Positions 1-5,640 of a stretch of DNA of 9,053 nt are shown piece by piece (within the stretch, counting starts at the first letter, position 1; every line of letters starts with the position of its first letter). This DNA comes from Acidobacteriota bacterium (GTDB taxonomy: Bacteria > Acidobacteriota > Vicinamibacteria > Vicinamibacterales > JACQTH01). The position numbers and the translations under genes are program-made. The notes beneath the pieces were generated by a model, which had not been told where the DNA came from, searched no databases, and saw only the letters and a program-made list of their open reading frames with translations. The stretch spans positions 1 through 9,053 of the forward strand of contig JACQTH010000082.1 of NCBI GenBank assembly GCA_016210935.1, written 5' to 3'.

Positions 1-37
1 CCCGCTCGCCCCGCTCGCCCCGCTCGCCCCGCTCGCC
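1..37. repeat. 9-bp tandem repeat, about 4 copies, truncated by window edge
   Basis: The unit CCCGCTCGC is repeated four times without a mismatch, plus one base. On the minus strand it is in frame with the glutaredoxin-like gene and would add Gly-Glu-Arg triplets. The same 9-mer CCGCTCGCC recurs at 1358-1366 and 8665-8673, both in intergenic repeats, so it belongs to a dispersed family. Confidence 0.9.
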
Positions 38-214
38 AATGACGGTGACGGGGACCGATCGCCAGCCTCGCGCGATGAGGTCGTCGTACGCCGATGGATC
101 GTCGTCGACGTTGCGTTCGACAAAGGCGCGGCCGTTTCGTGAAAGAAACTCTTTCACCCGCTGGCAGGGCGTTCAAGCGGAGCCGGTGAAGACAGTGATT
201 GCCACAGAAGTCAT
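1..214 (-). CDS. Candidate selenocysteine-containing glutaredoxin-like protein (UxxC), partial at window edge
   Basis: Reading the minus strand from ATG at 214-212 gives a thioredoxin-fold protein interrupted by one TGA (175-173) as codon 14. Residues 5-13 (AITVFTGSA) form the first beta strand. Codon 14 is TGA, followed by T-P-C17, so the motif is U/C-x-x-C. Helix QRVKEFLSRNG (18-28), strand FVERNVDD (31-38), helix around 41-50 and the cis-Pro segment SVPVTVI (53-59) follow. Similarity to glutaredoxin/NrdH proteins is thus present on both sides of the TGA. Members of this family act as small thiol-disulfide reductants in the cytoplasm, and UxxC glutaredoxin-like selenoproteins are known. The start lies 5 bases after the homoserine dehydrogenase stop, suggesting co-transcription; no good Shine-Dalgarno is visible. 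After residue 59 the frame enters a 9-bp tandem repeat reading G-E-R and runs off the window. The alternative is a pseudogene in which a Cys codon became TGA. Confidence 0.62.
139..175 (-). promoter_or_regulatory. Candidate bacterial SECIS element downstream of in-frame TGA
   Basis: On the minus strand the TGA (175-173) is followed by 23 bases and then a loop GUU (149-147). The loop is closed by a perfect 8-bp stem, GUGAAAGA (157-150) with UCUUUCAC (146-139). Bacterial SECIS hairpins lie just 3' of the UGA inside the coding region, with the apical loop roughly 16-37 nt away and a G among its first two bases; this one fits. The stem falls on codons AAA, TTT, CTT, TCA and CGA, which are unusual for this GC-rich genome, so the structure rather than codon preference may constrain them. 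SelB binding is not provable from sequence alone. Confidence 0.5.
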
Positions 215-219
215 AAGGG

Positions 220-270
220 CTAGGGACTGGGGGCGAGTGAATGGCCGCGATTCCGGTCCCGAGTCCCTTG
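220..270. repeat. Inverted repeat spanning the 3' end of hom
   Basis: AGGGACT at 222-228 pairs with AGTCCCT at 262-268. The similarity extends outward and inward as AGGGACTNGGGRC on both arms. It contains the hom stop and encodes its last residues. The units resemble the GGGATTC/GGGGTTC heptads found around 5480-5636 and 6165-6195. It could act as an mRNA 3' hairpin, though no T-run follows on the minus strand. Confidence 0.6.
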
Positions 271-1323
271 TTTCGCTATCGTTATCAGATCGGAGAGCAA
301 CGCGTACGCCGTCTGGGTCAAACCGCCATCGAGCTGCAGGATGCCGACCGTTCCGAGGACGTCGGTTTCCAGCAGCAGGCCGTTCTGCAGGCCGTCGAGC
401 TGCGCCAGCGGATCGCCTGGATGCAGCTCCTCCGGCGCCACGCGACCGAGGAGCAGCCCTCCCTCGCGCTGTGCGGAGGCGACCAGGCGGATCCGCCGGC
501 CGCGCGCGCGCGCATCATGCACACGATCGGGCGTGATCGCCCGGATGCCTTCGCGGGCGACGGTCAGCGGCGTCGCGTCGCCGTCCATCAGAACATTGAT
601 GAGCGCCGCCGTTTTGGCCGCCGCGTCCCACCCATCCTCGTCGTGTGAAGCGTCGGCTTCGGCGATTCCGGCGCGCTGCATCTCCGTGAGGGCGTCGTGG
701 TAGGTGCGCCCGCGCTCCATGGCCGTCAGGATGAAGTTCGTGGTCGCGTTGACCACGCCTCGAAACCGCAGAATCTCGCACGCCGGCAGCGTCTCCCGCA
801 CCAGATTGAAGATGGGGATTCCATCCATTACCGCGCCTTCGAAGAAGAAGCGCCGGCCGGCTGCCGCCGCGCGAGCCGCCAGGTCGCGATAGCCGAAGGC
901 GACCGGTGCCTTGTTCGCCGTGATGACGTGCGCGCCGGCCAGCAGCGCCTCGCGCACGTGGTCGATGGCGGGGAAGCCGCCGTTCGTCACGTCGAGCGGC
1001 GTGGTTTCAATCAGCACGACACGGCCTTCGGCGCAGGCCGTGGCCGTGTGGTGCCGGGCCTCTGAGAGCAACCAGGAGTAATCACGCCCGGCTCGATCAC
1101 GGTCTGTTCCGTCGATCGACGAGCCGCTCGCGTATCGGTCCAACAGGACGGCAGTCGACAGCCCGTTCGGATCGAACGCTGCTCCGTGCCGCGCGGTGGT
1201 CACGCCGACAATTCGACAGCGGACGTCGTGGCGGTCGTGCAAGACGGACGCGCGTTCGTCGAGCAGCTTGACGAAGCGCCGCGCCACATGGCCGAAGCCG
1301 ACGAGGAGGAGATCGAGATACAT
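220..1323 (-). CDS. hom: Homoserine dehydrogenase, short form without ACT domain
   Basis: This enzyme reduces aspartate semialdehyde to homoserine with NAD(P)H, the branch point to threonine and methionine. The 367-residue protein opens with a Rossmann motif VGFGHVARRF (8-17). It then shows ITANKAPVAFG, a segment EGAVMDGIPIFN, the substrate-site variant NATTNFIL (the usual form is NGTTNFIL), and QRAGIAEAD followed by GWDAAAK, which carries the expected catalytic Asp and Lys. It ends soon after the catalytic domain, so the C-terminal ACT regulatory domain of longer enzymes is absent and threonine feedback through ACT is unlikely. The last roughly 18 residues (QGTRDRNRGHSLAPSP tail) are encoded by a G/C-rich inverted repeat rather than by family sequence. 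The gene lies 30 bases after the aminotransferase stop on the same strand and 5 bases before the glutaredoxin-like start. No clear Shine-Dalgarno precedes ATG 1323. Confidence 0.9.
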   Translation of the reverse strand: MYLDLLLVGFGHVARRFVKLLDERASVLHDRHDVRCRIVGVTTARHGAAFDPNGLSTAVLLDRYASGSSIDGTDRDRAGRDYSWLLSEARHHTATACAEGRVVLIETTPLDVTNGGFPAIDHVREALLAGAHVITANKAPVAFGYRDLAARAAAAGRRFFFEGAVMDGIPIFNLVRETLPACEILRFRGVVNATTNFILTAMERGRTYHDALTEMQRAGIAEADASHDEDGWDAAAKTAALINVLMDGDATPLTVAREGIRAITPDRVHDARARGRRIRLVASAQREGGLLLGRVAPEELHPGDPLAQLDGLQNGLLLETDVLGTVGILQLDGGLTQTAYALLSDLITIAKQGTRDRNRGHSLAPSP

Positions 1324-1329
1324 CGTTAC

Positions 1330-1380
1330 AGTTGGTGAGTTGGTGTCACCAATTCATCCGCTCGCCAACTCGCTAATTCC
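1330..1380. repeat. Intergenic hairpin and short repeats between aminotransferase and hom
   Basis: AGTTGGTG occurs twice in tandem (1330-1345). GAGTTGGTG at 1337-1345 pairs with CACCAATTC at 1347-1355 to form a tight hairpin whose 3' arm covers part of the aminotransferase stop codon. Next to it are CCGCTCGCC (1358-1366), the same 9-mer as at the window start, and CCAACTCGCTAATTCC. The last residues of the aminotransferase, SELASG, are encoded by this repeat. Confidence 0.65.
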
Positions 1381-2487
1381 TATCAGCAGCTCGTGAAGCC
1401 GCGCCAGGCCCTGCTTCAGGTACTCGGTTTCAGGGCCGAAGCCGATTCGAAGATAGCGATCCATGCCGAAGTGTTCGCCCGGCACAATCAGCACGCTCTT
1501 GGTACGGCGCAGCTCGGTCACGAGCTCGAGCGAGCTGATGGGCGTACGATACCGCACGTACATGATGGCGCCCGCCTCGGGCGGCACGAACGAGAACGTC
1601 TCGGCGCGCTCCGACAGCCAGCCGCTGATCACCGGCAGATTCGTGCGCAGGATCGCACGGGTCCTGGTGAGGATCCGCGCCCGCCGTTCCGGCACGAGCG
1701 CGACGCGGGCGAGCCGATCGCTGAGCGCGCCCGGGGCGATGGTCGTGTAGTCGTGATACGACCAGAAACCGGCGACGACCGCTTCGGGTGCGACGATCCA
1801 GCCGATTCTCAGGCCCGGTAGGCCATACGCTTTCGAGAGCCCGCTGGTGATGATCGCCCGCTCGTAGCGCCCCCAGACCGATGCGGTCTCAACCCCGTCC
1901 AGCTCCGCGCCGCGATAAATCTCGTCGGACAGAATCCAGCTGCCGTGTCTGGCGGCGATGCGGCAGATCTCGTCGAGCTCCGCGGCGCCGACGCGCGCCC
2001 CCGTCGGATTGTTCGGATTGCAAATCACTATCAGGCGGGTGCGATGGGTGACGAGCGACGCGAGGCGATCCAGATCGACGCGCCAGCCGCCGTCACGTTC
2101 CGCCATCGGCCACTCGCGCACGATGCCGCCGAACCCCTTCGCGAGACCGAACGTCTGCATGTAATTCGGAACCATCACGACGACTTCATCGCCGGGGCTC
2201 ACCAGGTTCCACGTCGCGATGAAGTTCGCTTCCGATCCACCGTTGGTGACCTCAATCTGATCGACGGTCGCGCCGGGGTAGAACGTCGCAATGGCGCGCC
2301 GAAGATCGACGGTGCCGTTCGACTGCGTATATGCCAGTTCCTGCCCGAGCACCGCGTCGCGATCCGCTGGATCGTCCAGCAGCTCCTCCAGCCTCATCGG
2401 ATGCACGCCGCTTTCCGACAGGTTGAAGTCCACCAGGTTCTCGTAGGTGGACTGCATCCGTTCCATCTCGAACTGATCGATTCGCAT
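1354..2487 (-). CDS. Class I/II PLP-dependent aminotransferase
   Basis: A fold-type I aminotransferase of 377 residues. Visible motifs in order: TNGGSEANF (81-89) near the phosphate-binding region, CNPNNPTG (156-163), LSDEIY (186-191) with the PLP-pyridine Asp188, SGLSKAYGLPGLRIGW (215-230) with the Schiff-base Lys219, and YLRIGFG (345-351) with Arg347, the expected substrate carboxylate-binding Arg. The general fold resembles aspartate/tyrosine/alanine aminotransferases; the amino donor cannot be named from sequence. Its position before homoserine dehydrogenase makes an aspartate-family or general amino-acid role plausible. On the minus strand TATAGT (2499-2494) ends six bases before the ATG and no Shine-Dalgarno is present, suggesting a leaderless message. 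It diverges from cysM across 83 bases. The extreme C-terminus is repeat-derived. Confidence 0.9.
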   Translation of the reverse strand: MRIDQFEMERMQSTYENLVDFNLSESGVHPMRLEELLDDPADRDAVLGQELAYTQSNGTVDLRRAIATFYPGATVDQIEVTNGGSEANFIATWNLVSPGDEVVVMVPNYMQTFGLAKGFGGIVREWPMAERDGGWRVDLDRLASLVTHRTRLIVICNPNNPTGARVGAAELDEICRIAARHGSWILSDEIYRGAELDGVETASVWGRYERAIITSGLSKAYGLPGLRIGWIVAPEAVVAGFWSYHDYTTIAPGALSDRLARVALVPERRARILTRTRAILRTNLPVISGWLSERAETFSFVPPEAGAIMYVRYRTPISSLELVTELRRTKSVLIVPGEHFGMDRYLRIGFGPETEYLKQGLARLHELLIGISELASG

Positions 2488-2493
2488 GGGAGG

Positions 2494-2499
2494 ACTATA
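2494..2499 (-). promoter_or_regulatory. Candidate -10 box (TATAGT) for leaderless aminotransferase mRNA
   Basis: The minus strand reads TATAGT, a TANNNT-type hexamer, at 2499-2494. Transcription would start about seven bases on, at 2487, which is the A of the ATG. No good -35 is seen at normal spacing. Confidence 0.4.
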
Positions 2500-2505
2500 G
2501 CGTTC

Positions 2506-2535
2506 TTGACAGCCTTCCGGCGCGCTGGTTAAACT
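2506..2535 (+). promoter_or_regulatory. Candidate sigma-70 type promoter for the cysM-mec-cysO-moeZ operon
   Basis: A perfect -35 TTGACA (2506-2511) is followed at 17 bases by TTAAAC (2529-2534), or at 18 bases by TAAACT (2530-2535). The predicted start near 2541 gives a leader of about 30 bases before ATG 2571. The -35 sequence lies close to the divergent aminotransferase start, so the two promoters sit back to back. Confidence 0.55.
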
Positions 2536-2570
2536 CCGACCTAAAGGGTCGCATTTGCGCCCGGCCGAAT

Positions 2571-3494
2571 ATGACGTCCATTCTCGAGCCTGCCAGCACG
2601 TCGGTCGCCGACCTCATCGGCAACACGCCGCTGGTCCGTCTGCTGCGGATCGAGCGCGACTGCCCGGGCGTCGAGCTGTACGCCAAGGCGGAATGGCAAA
2701 ACCCGGGGGGATCCGTCAAGGATCGCGCCGCGGCCCGCATGATCGCGGAAGGAGAGCGCTCGGGAGCGTTGCAGCCCGGGAAAGTGGTGCTGGATGCGAC
2801 CTCGGGCAACACCGGGATCTCGTACGCGATGCTCGGCGCCGCGAAGGGCTTTCGCGTCACGCTGTGCCTGCCGACCAATGCGAGTCCCGAGCGGAAGCGG
2901 ACGCTTCGCGCCTACGGGGCCCAGCTCGTGCTGACCGATCCGCTCGAAGGATCCGACGGCGCCATTCGGAAGGCGCGCGAGCTCTATGCGGCCGATCCCG
3001 ACCGGTATTTCTATCCTGACCAGTACAACAACGATGCGAACTGGCAGGCGCACTACGACACGACGGGCGTTGAGATCCTGGAACAGACGGGCGGCCGGCT
3101 GACGCACTTCGTCGCGGGTCTCGGCACGAGTGGAACCTTCGTCGGCACGGGACGAAGGCTGCGCGGGGCCGATCCGCGGATCCGATTGATCTCGGTTCAG
3201 CCCGACGGACCGCTCCACGGCCTCGAGGGCCTGAAGCACATGGAATCCGCCATCGTCCCGGGGATCTACGACCCCGATGTGGCGGACGAGAATCTCTTCG
3301 TCAGCACGGAACGCGCCTATGGGTTGGTGCGACGCCTGGCCGCGGAGGAAGGATTGCTCGTCGGCGTCTCGAGCGGCGCAGTTCTCGCCGCCAGCCTGGA
3401 CGTTGCGGCACGCATCCATCAGGGCGTGATTGTCATGATCTTTCCGGACGGTGGCAGCAAGTATCTGTCAGAAGAGTTTTGGGAAGGCGAATGA
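2571..3494 (+). CDS. cysM: CysM-like cysteine synthase (PLP, probably CysO-dependent)
   Basis: A fold-type II PLP enzyme of 307 residues that forms cysteine from an activated serine and a sulfur donor. It shows IGNTPLVRL (16-24), NPGGSVKDR (44-52) with the PLP Lys50, TSGNTG (77-82) for the substrate carboxylate, GLGTSGT (183-189) for the cofactor phosphate, SSGA (267-270) and the closing segment PDGGSKYLSEEFW (292-304). Context decides the subtype: the next genes encode a Mec-like peptidase and a CysO-type carrier, as in Mycobacterium, where CysM uses O-phosphoserine and CysO thiocarboxylate. In a by-eye alignment the region GLEGLKHMES puts Lys222 where mycobacterial CysM has the phosphoserine-binding Arg220, so positive charge is kept. 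That alignment is from memory and should be tested. The stop overlaps the next start (ATGA). An O-acetylserine sulfhydrylase function remains possible. Confidence 0.9.
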   Translation: MTSILEPASTSVADLIGNTPLVRLLRIERDCPGVELYAKAEWQNPGGSVKDRAAARMIAEGERSGALQPGKVVLDATSGNTGISYAMLGAAKGFRVTLCLPTNASPERKRTLRAYGAQLVLTDPLEGSDGAIRKARELYAADPDRYFYPDQYNNDANWQAHYDTTGVEILEQTGGRLTHFVAGLGTSGTFVGTGRRLRGADPRIRLISVQPDGPLHGLEGLKHMESAIVPGIYDPDVADENLFVSTERAYGLVRRLAAEEGLLVGVSSGAVLAASLDVAARIHQGVIVMIFPDGGSKYLSEEFWEGE

Positions 3495-3952
3495 GGTTCG
3501 TGGAACCCGAAGCCATCACGCTGACGCCGGATGTCTCGCGGGTCATTCGCGAGCATGGGGAAGAGGCGTATCCTTTCGAGTGTTGCGGTGCGCTCATCGG
3601 CCGTGGCGCTTCCATCGTCGAGGCCCTGCCGCTTCCCAATACGACCCCCGAGGGTCCGCGGCGCCGGTTTCTCGTGAGCCCTGAGGACTATCAAGCGGCG
3701 GAAGCCGCGGCTGTGTCGCGGAACGCCGAGCTTATCGGCTTTTATCATTCGCATCCGGATCATCCGGCGAGGCCGTCGCAGTACGATCTGGATCACGCGT
3801 GGCCGTTTTTCTCGTACGTCATCGTGTCGGTCCTGAACGGAACGGCCGGAGAGGTCACCGCGTGGCGCCTCGCCGACGACCGATCCGCGTTTGAGGAACA
3901 ATTGCTGGCGCCGGCGGACACCGAGCCGCCCGTCGCACAGGTTTACTCGTAG
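3491..3952 (+). CDS. mec: Mec-like JAMM/M67 metallopeptidase
   Basis: A 153-residue zinc peptidase of the JAMM (Mov34/MPN) fold. The metal and catalytic residues are visible: Glu30 in YPFECCGALIG (27-37), His86 and His88 in HSHPDHPARPSQYD (86-99), with Ser96 and Asp99 completing the HxHPx7SxxD signature. In mycobacteria Mec releases cysteine from the C-terminus of the CysO-cysteine adduct, regenerating the carrier; the same reaction is expected here. Start ATG 3491 is chosen because it overlaps the cysM stop as ATGA and is preceded by GGAAGG at 3482-3487. It ends 10 bases before the carrier-E1 start. Because the downstream carrier is fused to a large domain, this peptidase might also cut after its GlyGly, as other JAMM enzymes do with C-terminally extended carriers; that is inference. 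Confidence 0.88.
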   Translation: MRFVEPEAITLTPDVSRVIREHGEEAYPFECCGALIGRGASIVEALPLPNTTPEGPRRRFLVSPEDYQAAEAAAVSRNAELIGFYHSHPDHPARPSQYDLDHAWPFFSYVIVSVLNGTAGEVTAWRLADDRSAFEEQLLAPADTEPPVAQVYS

Positions 3953-3962
3953 GAGATCCGTC

Positions 3963-5474
3963 ATGCCAAGCAAAGTGCTGATTCCGACGCCGCTCCGCCC
4001 GTATACGAACAGGCAGGAAGCGGTGGAAATCGAGGGCGCGACGGTGGGTGAGCTGCTGACCAATCTCACCACGCGATACAAGGATCTTCGCCGGCACCTC
4101 TACACCGAGGACGGGCGGTTGCGCAATTTCGTCAACGTCTATCTCAACGATGAGGACATCCGGTATCTGGACCGCGAGAACACAGTGGTGGCGACGGGCG
4201 ACACGATCAGCATCATCCCGTCGGTGGCCGGTGGCGCCTCCTCGTGGCTTCAGCCTTCACCCTTCGACGATGCTCAGGGTGCCCCGAGCGCTGGTCGAGG
4301 GGCAGGTGGAAGCGCGGTGGTCGATCTGCCCGACCTCACGAACGATGAAATCAAGCGGTACAGCCGGCATCTGATCATGCCGGAGGTCGGGATGGATGGA
4401 CAGCGCAAGCTCAAGGCGGCGCGTGTCCTCTGCATCGGCGCCGGCGGTCTCGGATCGCCGGTCGCGATGTACCTCGCCGCGGCCGGCGTGGGCACGATCG
4501 GGCTCATCGATTTCGACACCGTCGACTTCAGCAATCTCCAGCGCCAGATTCTGCACGGCACGCCGGATGTCGGCCGGCCGAAGCTCGTGTCGGCGCGCGA
4601 GCGGCTCAATGCGCTCAACCCCGAAGTGAAGATCGAGACCTTCGAGGAGGCGCTGACCTCGAAGAACGCGCTGCAGCTCTTCAAGGATTTCGACGTCATC
4701 GTCGACGGGACGGACAACTTTCCCACGCGCTATCTGGTGAACGATGCCTGCGTGCTGCTGAAGAAGCCGAACGCCTATGGCAGCATCTTCCGGTTCGAAG
4801 GCCAGGCCTCGGTCTTCGCGGCGGCCGACGGTCCGTGCTATCGCTGCCTCTACCCCGAGCCGCCGCCCCCGGGGCTCGTCCCGAGCTGTGCGGAAGGTGG
4901 CGTCCTGGGCGTGTTGCCTGGAGTCATCGGCACGATTCAGGCCACCGAGACGTTGAAGCTGCTGCTCGGCGCCGGCGATCCGTTGATCGGCCGCCTCCTG
5001 GTGTTTGATGCGTTGCGGATGCGTTTCCGGGAGCTGCGGCTTCGCCGCGATCCGGAATGCCCCGTCTGCGGCGATCGGCCGACCGTGCGGGAGTTGATCG
5101 ACTACGACCAGTTCTGCGGGGTTCGGCCGCACCCCGCGCACCCGCCTGTGCCGAGCGCCGACGAGATCCTGGTCGAAGATCTTCACATGCGGATCCTCCA
5201 GGGCGACGCGCCGTTCATCCTCGACGTGCGCGAGCCGCAGGAGTATCAGATCAACCGCATCACCGGGTCGAAGCTGATTCCACTCGGCGAGCTGTCGCAT
5301 CGCGTCGACGAGCTCGAGCCGTCACGCGAGATCGTCGTCCACTGCAAATCGGGGGTCCGCAGCGCCAAAGCCGCCGAGCTGCTGCGCTCGCGCGGCTTTA
5401 CGAACGTGAAGAACCTGCGCGGCGGGATTATCGCGTGGGTCGACCGGGTCGATCCGAGTCAGCCGAAGTACTGA
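3963..5474 (+). CDS. cysO-moeZ: CysO/MoaD-type sulfur carrier fused to MoeZ-like E1 (MoeB/ThiF) and rhodanese
   Basis: One 503-residue frame with three parts. Residues 1-91 are a ubiquitin-like sulfur carrier ending SIIPSVAGG, the GlyGly tail that is adenylated and thiocarboxylated. Residues 92-120 are a linker made partly by a palindromic repeat. Residues 121-380 are a MoeB/ThiF E1: ATP loop GAGGLGSP (159-166), IDFDTVDFSNLQRQ, zinc ligands C292/C295 and C366/C369, and C309 in CAEGGVLGVLPG. Residues 400-503 are a rhodanese with active-site loop CKSGVRS (461-467). MoeZ of Mycobacterium has the same E1-rhodanese layout and activates CysO, so this protein carries both carrier and activator. ATG 3963 is taken because it begins the carrier domain and follows AGGAG at 3951-3955. 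In-frame upstream codons from 3891 lie inside mec and give no domain. The intact fusion would bury the GlyGly, so cleavage or an internal start (GTG 4317) may be needed. Confidence 0.9.
   Translation: MPSKVLIPTPLRPYTNRQEAVEIEGATVGELLTNLTTRYKDLRRHLYTEDGRLRNFVNVYLNDEDIRYLDRENTVVATGDTISIIPSVAGGASSWLQPSPFDDAQGAPSAGRGAGGSAVVDLPDLTNDEIKRYSRHLIMPEVGMDGQRKLKAARVLCIGAGGLGSPVAMYLAAAGVGTIGLIDFDTVDFSNLQRQILHGTPDVGRPKLVSARERLNALNPEVKIETFEEALTSKNALQLFKDFDVIVDGTDNFPTRYLVNDACVLLKKPNAYGSIFRFEGQASVFAAADGPCYRCLYPEPPPPGLVPSCAEGGVLGVLPGVIGTIQATETLKLLLGAGDPLIGRLLVFDALRMRFRELRLRRDPECPVCGDRPTVRELIDYDQFCGVRPHPAHPPVPSADEILVEDLHMRILQGDAPFILDVREPQEYQINRITGSKLIPLGELSHRVDELEPSREIVVHCKSGVRSAKAAELLRSRGFTNVKNLRGGIIAWVDRVDPSQPKY
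4257..4305. repeat. Imperfect palindrome inside the CysO-MoeZ linker
   Basis: CCCTTCGAC (4260-4268) and GTCGAGGGG (4294-4302) are outer arms. GCTCAGGG (4272-4279) and CCCCGAGC (4282-4289) are inner arms around a TG centre. The outer arms match at eight of nine bases, offset by one. It begins about 8 codons after the carrier GlyGly (4230-4235). The coding phase is kept through it, giving FDDAQGAPSAGRGAGG. It resembles short palindromic repeats of the type CCCTTCGACNNNGCTCAGGG that I recall from many GC-rich environmental genomes. Confidence 0.7.
4304..4319 (+). promoter_or_regulatory. Possible internal ribosome binding site and GTG start for a separate E1-rhodanese
   Basis: AGGTGGA (4304-4310) lies six bases before in-frame GTG 4317, just before the residues VDLPDLTNDEIKRYSRH that begin a normal stand-alone MoeB/MoeZ protein. 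Initiation here would give a 385-residue free E1-rhodanese beside the fusion. Confidence 0.35.
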
Positions 5475-5640
5475 ATGGTCACGGGAGTCGGGATTGGGGA
5501 TTTGGGAGTCGAAAGAAAGGCAACCGCGGAGCGTGCAGAGCACGCGGAGATCATTGAATTGGGTACTCTCTGGGAGCCCAGCGTTCTTTCCGGTTGCATG
5601 TTTCACGAATCCCGAACCCCGAATCCCGAACCCCGTGTAG
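5475..5640. repeat. Composite intergenic inverted-repeat element with G-rich heptad arms
   Basis: The 176-base gap between the sulfur operon and the Rrf2 gene holds no gene. It reads as a large imperfect inverted repeat. The left arm has GGG runs at 3-4 base spacing (5480-5507). The right arm at 5604-5634 has CGAATCC/CGAACCC heptads, its near complement. Inside, GCAACCG (5522-5528 area) faces CGGTTGC (5591-5597), with GCGGAGCGTGCAGAGCACGCGGAG between them. Each outer arm has four runs of three or more G on one strand, so each could form a G-quadruplex. Confidence 0.65.

Noticed and set aside
39..648. Plus-strand open frames antisense to hom and across the window start
   Set aside because: Composition is Arg/Ala/Pro-rich with no family motif. 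They lie opposite hom and the glutaredoxin-like frame, which show clear motifs.
2541..3419. Long minus-strand frame (about 290 codons) opposite cysM
   Set aside because: GC-rich antisense shadow. The plus strand has every cysteine synthase motif and a promoter.
3891..3962. Upstream start for the CysO-MoeZ fusion
   Set aside because: The extra 24 residues lie inside mec in another frame and have no family similarity. ATG 3963 has AGGAG and begins the carrier fold.
4257..5300. Long minus-strand frame (about 350 codons) opposite the E1 domain
   Set aside because: His/Arg/Ala-rich without recognisable motif; shadow of the E1-rhodanese coding strand.
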